NCBI GenBank assembly: GCA_963664255.1
Contig: OY760938.1
Span: 496,001-560,000, forward strand
DNA: 64,000 bases
Source: G963663775 sp963664255
Lineage (GTDB): Bacteria; Bacillota; Clostridia; Oscillospirales; Butyricicoccaceae
Reading direction: 5' to 3'
Under the pieces are notes generated by a model. The model did no database searches and was not told the origin of the DNA. It saw only the letters and a list, made by a program, of their open reading frames with translations. The translations under genes were made by a program, and so were the position numbers. Shown here piece after piece: positions 50,237 to 58,823 of the stretch. Position 1 is the first letter of the stretch; the number at the start of each line of letters is the position of its first letter.

Positions 50237-52399
50237 TTATACACGGCTGGTCGCACGCAATGATGCAGTGCTGTTCGGACGTTCCACATATTTGTTTTTA
50301 CGCAGCAATAGATAGACAAAGCCGATGAGAACAAGAAACGCAACCGCAGTGCCGACACCAAAGCGCTCACCCATCGCCAAGCGTCCCAGCTGATTGACGA
50401 GCAGGGATGCGATATATGCAAAACCGCACATATATCCGATTGCAATCCACGTCCATTTTGTGCTGTTCATTTCACGCTTGATGGCACCCATTGCCGCGAA
50501 GCAAGGCGCACAAAGTAGGTTAAATAGCATAAAGCTATAAGCGGTCAACTGTGTGAAATCGGCGGACAAGTTCGACCAGATAACGGATGCATCATCGCCA
50601 ACCTCGGCAAATCCGTACAATACGCCGAAGGTACCCACAACGTTCTCTTTTGCAATCAAGCCAGTAAACGTTGCTACGGTTGCCTTCCACGTTCCAAAAC
50701 CTAGCGGTGCAAAGATTGGCGCAATCAGCGATCCGATTGCAGCGAGCAGGCTGGTGTTGTTATCCTCCACCATATAGAGTCCATTGTTCCATCCAAAGCT
50801 TTGCAAAAACCACAAAACGATTGCCGACAAAAGAATGACAGTGCCTGCACGCAGAATAAAGCCGAGGGCACGATCCCATGTGGACCGCAGCACATTGGTA
50901 ACAGATGGAACATGATACTGCGGCAGTTCCATAACAAACGGTGCAGGCTCGCCCGCAAAGAGCCTGGTTTTCTTGAGCAAAACACCGGAAATAATCACAG
51001 CTGCCACCCCAACAAAGTATGCAGAAGTAGCTACCAGACCAGAGCCGCCAAACAATGCACCTGCAAACAGCGCAACGATTGGCATTTTCGCACCACAGGG
51101 GATAAAACCTGTGGTCATAATGGTCATACGGCGGTCACGTTCATTTTCAATGGTGCGACTTGCCATAATGCCGGGCACACCGCAGCCGGAAGCAACCAGC
51201 ATCGGGATAAAGCTTTTACCGGACAATCCAACTTTGCGGAAGATACGGTCCATGATAAATGCCACACGCGCCATATAGCCAACATCTTCGAGTATAGAAA
51301 GCAACAGAAACAGGATGACCATCTGCGGGACAAACCCAATGACTGCGCCAACGCCGCCTACAATACCATCTACTACCAAGCTGGTCAGCCAATCCTGCAT
51401 ACCGATGTTCTGCATCCAATTTTGTAGATTTCCGCAAATCATATCGCCAAAGAGCGTATCATTGGTCCAGTCTGTGACAACACTGCCAATGGTACTGATG
51501 GAAATATAGTACACGAGAAACATAATTGCAGCAAAAATCGGCAACGCCAATATACGATTTGTGACGATGCGGTCTATTTTATCCGATACGGACAGACTGT
51601 GCAGCGCCTTCTTTTTCTTTACTGTTTCGCCGATAATTTTGCTGATATATGTATATCTTTGGTTGGTAATAATGCTTTCTGCATCATCATCATTTTCTGC
51701 TTCGCAATCGGCAATGTGCACTGCCAGATGGGCTGTGAGTTCATCTGACAATTTCAGTTGTTCTGCAATTTTTTCATCTCGCTCAAACAGCTTGATGGCA
51801 TACCAACGCAGACTGCGTGCTTCCACTTGTGTTTCAATGGATTCCTCTATGTGTGCAAGTGCGTGTTCCACGCTGCCGGTAAACACATGCGGCAGTTCAC
51901 GCGGCTTACTTTCTTGTGCAAGCGCAGCGGCCTTCTCGGCAACCTCTAAGCAGCCTTCCCCCTTGAGTGCGCTCAATTCCATGACAGCGCAGCCCAACAT
52001 GGTTGACAGCTTTTTCAAATCAAGCAGGTCACCGCTTTTCCGCACCAAATCCATCATATTTACAGCAAGTACTACAGGTATGCCCAGCTCGAGCAGCTGT
52101 GTTGTCAGATAAAGGTTGCGCTCAATATTTGTGCCATCCACAATATTAATAATTGCATCGGGCTTATCCTGCACCAGATATTGACGTGTCACAACCTCCT
52201 CTAGCGTGTAGGGTGACAGCGAATATACGCCCGGTAAATCCTGAATCACAACATCCTTATGTCCCCGAAGTCGTCCCTCTTTTCGCTCTACCGTTACGCC
52301 CGGCCAGTTGCCCACATACTGTGCGCTACCAGTTAAATCATTAAACAGCGTTGTTTTGCCGCAGTTCGGGTTGCCTGCCAGTGCAATTTTTAGTTGCAT
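50237..52399 (-). CDS. feoB: Ferrous iron transporter B
   Basis: 720 aa. N-terminal G domain: GNPNCGKTTLFNDLTG (G1), DLPGVYSL (G3), VLAVNMMDL (G4); then a helical GDI region and a membrane domain with two gate regions (FIPMLVASGCGVPGIMASRT and PCGAKMPIVALFAGALFGGS, CAPCFAAMGAI). Imports Fe(II) under anaerobic conditions. Preceded by feoA, with a regulator-type palindrome in the gap (52423-52438). Confidence 0.96.
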   Translation of the reverse strand: MQLKIALAGNPNCGKTTLFNDLTGSAQYVGNWPGVTVERKEGRLRGHKDVVIQDLPGVYSLSPYTLEEVVTRQYLVQDKPDAIINIVDGTNIERNLYLTTQLLELGIPVVLAVNMMDLVRKSGDLLDLKKLSTMLGCAVMELSALKGEGCLEVAEKAAALAQESKPRELPHVFTGSVEHALAHIEESIETQVEARSLRWYAIKLFERDEKIAEQLKLSDELTAHLAVHIADCEAENDDDAESIITNQRYTYISKIIGETVKKKKALHSLSVSDKIDRIVTNRILALPIFAAIMFLVYYISISTIGSVVTDWTNDTLFGDMICGNLQNWMQNIGMQDWLTSLVVDGIVGGVGAVIGFVPQMVILFLLLSILEDVGYMARVAFIMDRIFRKVGLSGKSFIPMLVASGCGVPGIMASRTIENERDRRMTIMTTGFIPCGAKMPIVALFAGALFGGSGLVATSAYFVGVAAVIISGVLLKKTRLFAGEPAPFVMELPQYHVPSVTNVLRSTWDRALGFILRAGTVILLSAIVLWFLQSFGWNNGLYMVEDNNTSLLAAIGSLIAPIFAPLGFGTWKATVATFTGLIAKENVVGTFGVLYGFAEVGDDASVIWSNLSADFTQLTAYSFMLFNLLCAPCFAAMGAIKREMNSTKWTWIAIGYMCGFAYIASLLVNQLGRLAMGERFGVGTAVAFLVLIGFVYLLLRKNKYVERPNSTASLRATSRV

Positions 52400-52422
52400 A
52401 TTTCAATTCCTCCCACTCAAAT

Positions 52423-52438
52423 GTTAGCAAAAACTAAC
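52423..52438. promoter_or_regulatory. Iron-box palindrome before feoB
   Basis: GTTAGCAAAAACTAAC, one mismatch in the right half from GTTAGC-N4-GCTAAT, 24 nt before the feoB start. Confidence 0.55.
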
Positions 52439-52470
52439 CCTTGCACAAAAAAAATAAATCTTGCGCAGTG

Positions 52471-52695
52471 TCATTCGTCTACCTCTATGATTTCCGCATC
52501 TGCTCTGCGCACACTCAATTCATAACCACGCACATTGAGCTCCATCGGATCGCCAAGAGGTGCCACCTTGCGCACTTGAAGCACGGTTCCTTTGGTAATG
52601 CCCATGTCCATAATACGCCGTTTCACCGGCCCTGCGCCATGCAGTTTTTTGACCGTAATAATCTCCCCAATTTTCGCATCTTTCAATGTTTTCAT
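52471..52695 (-). CDS. feoA: FeoA protein (copy 1)
   Basis: 74-aa SH3-like protein (IGEIITVKKLHGAGPVKRRI, MGITKGTVLQVRKVAPLGDP, ELSVRRADAEIIEV) that supports FeoB. The GDPMELNVRGYELSVR segment is typical of FeoA. Lies between a second FeoA gene and feoB. Confidence 0.92.
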   Translation of the reverse strand: MKTLKDAKIGEIITVKKLHGAGPVKRRIMDMGITKGTVLQVRKVAPLGDPMELNVRGYELSVRRADAEIIEVDE

Positions 52696-52708
52696 TGCTC
52701 TGCTCCCG

Positions 52709-52921
52709 TCATATCATAATTCTGTTTGCCATGGTTTGGTCAAGCGCAATACGACTATCTTTTACCTGCAGAATCAGGTTTCCAGCCATACAGCTGATGA
52801 CTGTGACCGCACCATGCACTGAGAAACCCAAGTCTGCCAAATGTTGCCTCGTTTCATCCTTACCAGTAATGCGCTGAATGATGACAGTTTCCCCGGATTT
52901 TGCCATTGTTAAAGGCATCAT
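52709..52921 (-). CDS. FeoA-like protein (copy 2)
   Basis: 70 aa from ATG 52921 with AGGAGGGGACGCG upstream. SH3-like: AKSGETVIIQRITGKDETRQ, HLADLGFSVHGAVTVISCMA, GNLILQVKDSRIALD. First gene of the leftward feo operon. Closely similar in pattern to the FeoA-like protein at 54427 (both have GNLI and the ANR/AKR-I end). Confidence 0.9.
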   Translation of the reverse strand: MMPLTMAKSGETVIIQRITGKDETRQHLADLGFSVHGAVTVISCMAGNLILQVKDSRIALDQTMANRIMI

Positions 52922-53008
52922 CGCGTCCCCTCCTTTTTCGTATTTTACACCCTGTTCCAAAAATTCTAACACAGAATTAACAGCGGGTAACTTCTCTCAA
53001 CAAGCATA

Positions 53009-53037
53009 AGTTTACCACCGCTAATAAAAGTTGTCAA
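53009..53037 (-). promoter_or_regulatory. Promoter of the feo operon with iron-box in the spacer
   Basis: On the minus strand TTGACA (53037-53032), 17-nt spacer, TAAACT (53014-53009). TTAGC-GGTG-GTAA (53024-53012), an imperfect copy of the palindrome, spans the spacer and -10. Confidence 0.7.
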
Positions 53038-53082
53038 TAGCTAATTTGTTCTTGTAAAATGTATCTTTGCTCTTATGCCACA

Positions 53083-53121
53083 AAAAAAGAGGGTGTATTC
53101 ATCTATACACCCTCTTTTTGA
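53083..53121. terminator. Terminator after the flavodoxin gene
   Basis: AAAAAGAGGGTGTA pairs with TACACCCTCTTTTT around a short loop, directly past the flavodoxin stop. Confidence 0.9.
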
Positions 53122-53124
53122 TGG

Positions 53125-53538
53125 TTACTTTGCCAAAGCGGCACCTAAATCCTTGCAAATTTGCGCCGCATCATCATCAGGTGCGCCGCATACAATCACC
53201 GCATCCGTTACCATCTGGCAGCCTGCCGAGATGCACTCTTGTTCCCAAATGCGCATCCACTCACCATCTCCCCAGCCGTATGAACCAAACAATGCAATTC
53301 GCTTGCCGGTTAAAACAGGCTTCACCGCTTGGAACATTGGTTCAAATTCGGTTTCCTCTAATTGCTCTGCACCCATAGATGGGCACCCAAATGCAATGGC
53401 ATCATACGCTTTCACCTTTTCAGCTGTGAATTCCGCAGATGTAAAAATATCTGCAGCACCAGCACCCTGCGCCACCAGATTTGCCATTGCTTCCGTGTTT
53501 CCTGTTCCGCTCCAATATACGACTGCAACCTTTCTCAT
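53125..53538 (-). CDS. Flavodoxin
   Basis: 137 aa from ATG 53538 (AAAGGACG upstream). FMN loop VVYWSGTGNTEAMANLV, then FGCPSMGAEQLEE and LFGSYGWGDGEWMRIWEQ. A low-potential electron carrier that replaces ferredoxin when iron is short, which fits its iron-box promoter next to feo. Confidence 0.93.
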   Translation of the reverse strand: MRKVAVVYWSGTGNTEAMANLVAQGAGAADIFTSAEFTAEKVKAYDAIAFGCPSMGAEQLEETEFEPMFQAVKPVLTGKRIALFGSYGWGDGEWMRIWEQECISAGCQMVTDAVIVCGAPDDDAAQICKDLGAALAK

Positions 53539-53700
53539 TTTTTCATCGTCCTTTCGCACTTGTAAAATAATTTTCTATGATTCAGCATCTATTCAATCTG
53601 CAAAATCAACCTACCAATGTTTTTTTCAACCTCGTACAAACATATAATTATCTATAGCTAACTCTTGGTTCTAAAAAATGCCTGGCTACGCAGGCAGCTT

Positions 53701-53743
53701 GTTAGCTTTCGCTAATATTATCAAATCATCCCGTTTTTGTCAA
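53701..53743 (-). promoter_or_regulatory. Flavodoxin promoter with perfect iron-box
   Basis: On the minus strand TTGACA (53743-53738), 17-nt spacer, TAATAT (53720-53715). GTTAGCTTTCGCTAAT (53701-53716) overlaps the -10 and the expected start point, so a bound repressor would block it. Confidence 0.8.
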
Positions 53744-53847
53744 GCACATACTTTCAGATATTTTGGAACAATACGATATATGCCTTTATATGGATATTTC
53801 AACGATAGAGCACAAGGAACTGCCGAAAATTAATGATTCATCTAGGA
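53744..53847. other. Short intergenic stretch between divergent iron-box promoters
   Basis: About 100 nt, AT-rich, no ORF and no hairpin of note. Confidence 0.4.
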
Positions 53848-53895
53848 TTGACATATCTCGAATCGTATGCTAAACTTTTGTTAGCTTATGCTAAT
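53848..53895 (+). promoter_or_regulatory. Rightward promoter with perfect iron-box
   Basis: TTGACA (53848-53853), 17-nt spacer, TAAACT (53871-53876), then GTTAGCTTATGCTAAT (53880-53895) over the expected start point. Drives the hypothetical gene at 53988, the FeoA-like gene and probably the GGDEF/EAL gene. Confidence 0.8.
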
Positions 53896-53932
53896 ATCAC
53901 TTATTGTTGGCAGGCTGTTTTTTTACCCTCGA

Positions 53933-53948
53933 GTTAGCCAAAGCTAAT
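53933..53948 (+). promoter_or_regulatory. Second iron-box downstream of the rightward promoter
   Basis: GTTAGCCAAAGCTAAT, a perfect match to the palindrome, 37 nt after the previous box, suggesting paired or cooperative binding. Confidence 0.7.
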
Positions 53949-53987
53949 TCAAGGGCGTGTTTCAAATGACCTTTAGGAGAATGCATT

Positions 53988-54449
53988 ATGAGAATATCTA
54001 CGTTACTGTGCAGGGTTATTTTAATCGCCAGCGGCGGCTTCAAGCACTCCAGTAAAAAAACAGTGCAGTGCATATATCCAAAACCGCTTTTATATGAGCA
54101 GAAAAATCCAAAAACGCATATTTCCCCGTATTTAATATATCTTACCATCAAGGATACGACGGATTGTAGCCGCGCGCGGCTTATGATGAGAGTACTCAAC
54201 TCTATAACAGATATTACAGCGGTTGCAGACATTGAAAATCGTCTTATTATCATCTATATGCAGTCGAAATCTGCCTTCATACAAGTTTTAAAGGGTATTT
54301 CTGAAGCAGAATATGCCGTGCACAGGGTTGCATTTCACACACACAAGTATTCTGTAGCAACCGTTCCTTTGGGGGACGATAAAATTTTAAATTCGGATAG
54401 TTCTATCCACGAAAAGGAGTCGCGAAATGCCATTACATTTAGCCAATAA
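53988..54449 (+). CDS. Hypothetical protein, first gene of the iron-boxed rightward set
   Basis: 153 aa from ATG 53988 with TTAGGAG upstream. A basic N-terminus, then a possible ferredoxin-like fold in the middle (LMMRVLNSITDITAVADIEN followed by RLIIIYMQSKSAFIQVLKGI) reminiscent of heavy-metal-associated domains but without their CxxC. No confident family. Its 3' end overlaps the start of the FeoA-like gene by 23 nt, so translation may be coupled. Confidence 0.6.
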   Translation: MRISTLLCRVILIASGGFKHSSKKTVQCIYPKPLLYEQKNPKTHISPYLIYLTIKDTTDCSRARLMMRVLNSITDITAVADIENRLIIIYMQSKSAFIQVLKGISEAEYAVHRVAFHTHKYSVATVPLGDDKILNSDSSIHEKESRNAITFSQ

Positions 54450-54636
54450 AGGGGTTATCTATACCATCCAGCGGGTCGGCGGTAACGAGAAACTGCGGCA
54501 TTATTTGGCTGGATTGGGTTTCATAATCGGCGCACAAGTCATGGTAATATCTGAATTTTCTGGAAACCTGATTGTGCTGATAAAAAATGCAAAAATAGCG
54601 ATAGAGAAAGACATTGCCAAAAGAATTATTGTATAG
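54427..54636 (+). CDS. FeoA-like protein (copy 3)
   Basis: 69 aa, GAAAAGGAG before ATG 54427. SH3-like FeoA pattern: NKGVIYTIQRVGGNEKLRHY, LAGLGFIIGAQVMVISEFS, GNLIVLIKNAKIAIEKDIAK. It is separated from feoB and instead heads a signalling gene, with 18 nt to the GGDEF/EAL start, so it may sense or signal iron rather than assist transport. Confidence 0.85.
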   Translation: MPLHLANKGVIYTIQRVGGNEKLRHYLAGLGFIIGAQVMVISEFSGNLIVLIKNAKIAIEKDIAKRIIV

Positions 54637-54654
54637 GGATAAGGAGTTGTCAAA

Positions 54655-56730
54655 ATGAGCGATAGAAAATATTCTACCCTATTGCAGGTCTTGCTTTGGC
54701 TGCTGCTGTTCTTATTAATCGTGCTGCAGCTTTATGGATTTACTCTATTGCATCATGAAATTTCGCTCCAGCATCATGCGGAACTAACGCTTAGCTTTGC
54801 AGCATCGCTTATCTGTGCAGCCATTATGGTTTCTATTTTATGGGTGAAGTCAGAAAATTTTGGTGAGATGCAAAAAAGTGCATATGTGGATGTAACAGGT
54901 GTGCATAATAAGCGCGCTTGTATAGAAAAGCTGCAGCAGCTGGACTTGCAAGATGATACGCTGGGCATTGGCATTGCAATGTTTGACTTGAATGATTTGA
55001 AAAAAATCAATGATGATTATGGACATGACAAAGGGGATTCCCTCATAGAAGCATTTGCGCAACTTTTGTGCTCTCTTCTGACGAATCATGGTTTTCTGGC
55101 TCGGTTTGGAGGCGATGAATTTATCTTGATTCAAGAGAAAACATCTGATGCTCAAATACACCAAATGATTTCTGCGCTGCATCAAAGTACGCAAGCATAC
55201 AACCAGAATCATGCCATCCCGATTGCGTTTGCCAGCGGATTTGCTGTCAGCAGTCGAAAGCGGTATTGGGGTATCAGCGATTTGCTGAAGGAAGCGGATA
55301 AAAGAATGTATGAAAATAAAAGGGAATCCAAGAAAAATTCCTGCATACAGTGGCAGCTACAGGTAGGCAAGCAATCTATGGATGCAGAAAACATATGCCT
55401 GTGTCCAGTCAATCCCGTGCACGGACGCACAGAGCTGAAGGATACGGTGACGGGACTGCTGACGATGGAAACATTTTTAGCGCAAACTGAAAAAATCCTG
55501 CACACCACACGACCAGATGCTGTGATTGCTGTTATTTGCATTGATATTTCTAACTTTCATGATATTAATGAAAATCTAGGCTATCAGCACGGGAATCAGA
55601 CCCTGCAGATGATTGCAGATGCGCTCAAGAAGGAAGCTTTCGTGCAATGTGCATCTCGCATTCATTCGGATGTATTTGCCTTTATAATTGTGACAACGGA
55701 AAAATCAATCGCAAATGTCCTTTGCTGGCTACAGGAAAATAATCGAGCCATATTACGAAAAATGCGCCAGCAATTTTGTAATCAGAATTTTAAAATTCAT
55801 ACGGGTGTCTATTTTGCGGAAAACTGGCAGGAAAATCCAGAGCATTTTCTAAATCATGCGAATGTTGCAAGAAAGCTTTCCAAAAGCCAAGGCGGAAGTA
55901 TTGAAGTTTATTCTGACGCAACGGATCGCCAAGAAAAAAAGCGTGCGGCGATACTGCGTGACTTTCGAAGTGCCATTCAGCAAAATGAAATTAAGCTTTA
56001 TTTACAACCACAGGTGGATGCGAAAACCGAACAAATTTATGGTGCAGAGGCTCTTGCCCGCTGGATTACCGCCGATGGAACTGCATGGCTGCCCAATGAA
56101 TTCATTCCCGTTCTGGAGCATTCCGGAGATATTGTCTTGCTGGATTATTTTATCTATCGTCAGGTTTTTGAGTGGTTAGCACATCGCAGAGATTGCCGAA
56201 AGCCGCTGATTACCATTTCCATGAATATCTCGCGGATTCATCTATCAGACGTTTCAGCATTTATCAACTATATTCACTCCTTGCAGCAGCAGTATGCAAT
56301 TCCTTCTAAATATCTTGTTTTTGAAGTGACAGAGAGCGCGTATATAGAGCATGTCGAAAGAGTTGCCCAGCTCATTGATGGCTTACAGACGCTTGGCATA
56401 CGTACTGCTATGGATGACTTTGGCTCTGGCTATTCTTCTCTAAAAGCACTCAAGCTTTTACCGTTTGATGAAATTAAAATAGATAAAAGCTTTTTGGAAA
56501 ATGGTTTGTGTAAAAACGAGCAATGTATTCTGCAGGCAGTGTTGCAGCTGCTGAAACAGCTGCAAAAAACCGTTGTCTGCGAAGGCGTGGAAACGAAAGA
56601 AGAAGTGCACTTTTTACAAGAAAAAGGATGTGACATTTTGCAGGGTTTTTTCTATTCCACTGCAATCACCACCGCTCATCTAGAAGAACGGCTGGATATT
56701 CTGCCGTTTACACAAAAGCGTTCTTCGTAA
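54655..56730 (+). CDS. Membrane GGDEF-GGDEF(degenerate)-EAL protein
   Basis: 691 aa. Two N-terminal helices (VLLWLLLFLLIVLQLYGFTL; LSFAASLICAAIMVSILWV). First cyclase domain with intact FLARFGGDEFILIQ and GIGIAMFDLNDLKKINDDYG; second cyclase-like domain with degenerate SRIHSDVFAFII; then an EAL domain with YGAEALARW, MDDFGSGYSSLKALKLLPFD, EIKIDKSFLENG and VCEGVETKEEV. Motifs for both making and breaking c-di-GMP are present, so the net direction is unclear. Linked by 18 nt to a FeoA-like gene under an iron-boxed promoter. Confidence 0.92.
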   Translation: MSDRKYSTLLQVLLWLLLFLLIVLQLYGFTLLHHEISLQHHAELTLSFAASLICAAIMVSILWVKSENFGEMQKSAYVDVTGVHNKRACIEKLQQLDLQDDTLGIGIAMFDLNDLKKINDDYGHDKGDSLIEAFAQLLCSLLTNHGFLARFGGDEFILIQEKTSDAQIHQMISALHQSTQAYNQNHAIPIAFASGFAVSSRKRYWGISDLLKEADKRMYENKRESKKNSCIQWQLQVGKQSMDAENICLCPVNPVHGRTELKDTVTGLLTMETFLAQTEKILHTTRPDAVIAVICIDISNFHDINENLGYQHGNQTLQMIADALKKEAFVQCASRIHSDVFAFIIVTTEKSIANVLCWLQENNRAILRKMRQQFCNQNFKIHTGVYFAENWQENPEHFLNHANVARKLSKSQGGSIEVYSDATDRQEKKRAAILRDFRSAIQQNEIKLYLQPQVDAKTEQIYGAEALARWITADGTAWLPNEFIPVLEHSGDIVLLDYFIYRQVFEWLAHRRDCRKPLITISMNISRIHLSDVSAFINYIHSLQQQYAIPSKYLVFEVTESAYIEHVERVAQLIDGLQTLGIRTAMDDFGSGYSSLKALKLLPFDEIKIDKSFLENGLCKNEQCILQAVLQLLKQLQKTVVCEGVETKEEVHFLQEKGCDILQGFFYSTAITTAHLEERLDILPFTQKRSS

Positions 56731-56870
56731 AAGCAACTACTATTATTTGTAGATTTTTGTATGTTCGCCTGCGTAAATCCTTGAAACAGTTGCAATGAAT
56801 TCGATAAACAAAATGCGATACTAACGCACCTAAAATATAAAAAATGACCCACATTAGGAGAAAAACAGAG

Positions 56871-58574
56871 ATGAAAAATTTAAAATTAAATACCAAACTG
56901 ATGTTAAGTTTTGGGGTAATCCTGCTGGTGCTGCTCATTAGTTCAATCATTTCCGTTGTCAATATGATGGCAATGGCTCAACAAATTAATCAATATGCTG
57001 CACAAACTGTCCCGAACACAGAAACTCTTTGGGAAATTCGCAGAGATATGCTATCAATGGAGCGATATATGCTCACGAGCTTTCTAGAAAGCAACCGCAC
57101 CGTGTCGACAAAAGCACTGGAGAACGCGGAAGAAGAATGCGAAAACATGATTACATTACTCGAAACTTATACAAAAAACACGCTCGTTTCGCCCGAAAAA
57201 GTACAGATATTATCTGCACAATTCTCTGAAACCAAAAAATTGCGCGAAGAAATTACAAAAATGCTGCAGAAGGGTCAAACAGATGCCGCCTATCAAGCAT
57301 TCAAAGGGGACTATGAGCCAACCTTCCAGAAGGCGGCAGAAATCATCATCACACTGACACAGACACAGCATGAGCTAGGGTCAGCACAAAACGAAAAGGC
57401 GCATTTAGCTCTTAAAACAGGGATGATACTATTGTTAATTGCATTCATTATAGCTGTTCTTGCAACCCTTTTCATGATGCATATATTAAAAAAGTCAATT
57501 TTAAGGCCAGTGGGAGAAATTAAGAATGCTGCAAAAGCAATTTCTATGGGCGATTTGAGTGCGACTATTACCTACACTGGAAAGGATGAATTCAGCGAAC
57601 TTGCGGCATACATACGGCTTTTGGTTGGCACAGTTGTCGATATTATTCGAGACATTGATTGCAATCTGCAAAAAATCGGAGAAGGAAATTTTGAGATTAC
57701 GCTTTCACAGGATGTACTTTATGTTGGTGATTTTGCATCCTTACCAGATTCCCTATATCGCATTACAGAGAATTTGTCCCGAACGCTGATTCAAATTAAT
57801 CAATCCTCCAAGCAGGTGGCGTTAAATGCAGAGCAAATATCCAGTGGTGCACAAGTTCTGTCTGAGGGGGCAACGGAACAGGCAAGCTCTATCGAAGAAT
57901 TATCGGCGTCGATTGCAGAAATCGCATCGCAGGTGAAACAGAATGCAGAAAATGCAAGAAAAGCAAATAATCGCGCAGAGCTTGCAGGCAGTGAACTAAC
58001 CAGCAGTAACAACCATATGCATCATATGGTTGCAGCAATGCATGAAATTAGCATCAAATCTTCTGAAATCTCTAAAATTATCAAAATCATTGAAGACATC
58101 GCCTTTCAGACCAATATTTTAGCGCTCAATGCGGCGGTAGAGGCCGCACGCGCAGGAGAAGCCGGAAAAGGCTTTGCCGTGGTTTCAGATGAGGTGCGCA
58201 ATCTAGCGAGTAAATCGGCTCATGCCGCACAAAGTACGACATTGCTCATTGCCGAAACCTTGACAGCAGTAAAAAACGGCTCAACAACTGCAATCGAAAC
58301 CGCAAATTCGTTAGAAAAAAGCGCAGAAACGACCCGAGAGCTTGTAACACTGATTGACGAAATCACACAAGCTTCTGAAACACAATCGCAAGCGGTTTTT
58401 CAAATCAATATAGGCATGGAACAAATCGCATCAGTGGTGCAAAACAACAGCTCAACCGCGCAAGAAAGTGCAGCTGCCAGTGAAGAATTGTCCAGTCAAG
58501 CAACAATTCTGAAGAATTTGATTGAAAATTTTCGTTTACGCAATTTGATGAACGTGGAGAATGTATTGGTATAG
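56871..58574 (+). CDS. Methyl-accepting chemotaxis receptor
   Basis: 567 aa from ATG 56871 (TTAGGAG upstream). Helix LMLSFGVILLVLLISSIISV, a roughly 150-residue four-helix-bundle sensor, second helix MILLLIAFIIAVLATLFMMH, HAMP domain, then a signalling coiled coil with the hairpin tip EDIAFQTNILALNAAVEAAR and AGEAGKGFAVVSDEVRNLA. 140 nt after the GGDEF/EAL gene; may be read through or have its own promoter. Ligand unknown; context suggests iron or redox. Confidence 0.93.
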   Translation: MKNLKLNTKLMLSFGVILLVLLISSIISVVNMMAMAQQINQYAAQTVPNTETLWEIRRDMLSMERYMLTSFLESNRTVSTKALENAEEECENMITLLETYTKNTLVSPEKVQILSAQFSETKKLREEITKMLQKGQTDAAYQAFKGDYEPTFQKAAEIIITLTQTQHELGSAQNEKAHLALKTGMILLLIAFIIAVLATLFMMHILKKSILRPVGEIKNAAKAISMGDLSATITYTGKDEFSELAAYIRLLVGTVVDIIRDIDCNLQKIGEGNFEITLSQDVLYVGDFASLPDSLYRITENLSRTLIQINQSSKQVALNAEQISSGAQVLSEGATEQASSIEELSASIAEIASQVKQNAENARKANNRAELAGSELTSSNNHMHHMVAAMHEISIKSSEISKIIKIIEDIAFQTNILALNAAVEAARAGEAGKGFAVVSDEVRNLASKSAHAAQSTTLLIAETLTAVKNGSTTAIETANSLEKSAETTRELVTLIDEITQASETQSQAVFQINIGMEQIASVVQNNSSTAQESAAASEELSSQATILKNLIENFRLRNLMNVENVLV

Positions 58575-58693
58575 CACAATCAGAAGCAAAATGTTCTCAT
58601 GCCGTTCTCTAAATCAATGGGAGCCAATTTCACCGAAAGAAGGAAGACTTGAAGGCAGGGTTGCGCGGGTTCTCCTATATTTTCTTTCTGCTA

Positions 58694-58823
58694 TCAGTCA
58701 TTCAGAATTACCCACCGTTCGCCGTCGAAGTCCTCATACTTTTCGGCGGTCACATTCTGCTCGAAATAGACCCCAAGGAGCCGCTTGATGTCTTCGCTTT
58801 CCGCACGGCGTGCAGTGAATCCC
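58694..58823 (-). pseudogene. C-terminal fragment of an unknown phage protein
   Basis: Minus-strand frame reads FTARRAESEDIKRLLGVYFE then QNVTAEKYEDFDGERWVILN before TGA 58694. It is joined, out of frame, to the tape-measure remnant, so a deletion removed the genes between. Confidence 0.55.
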
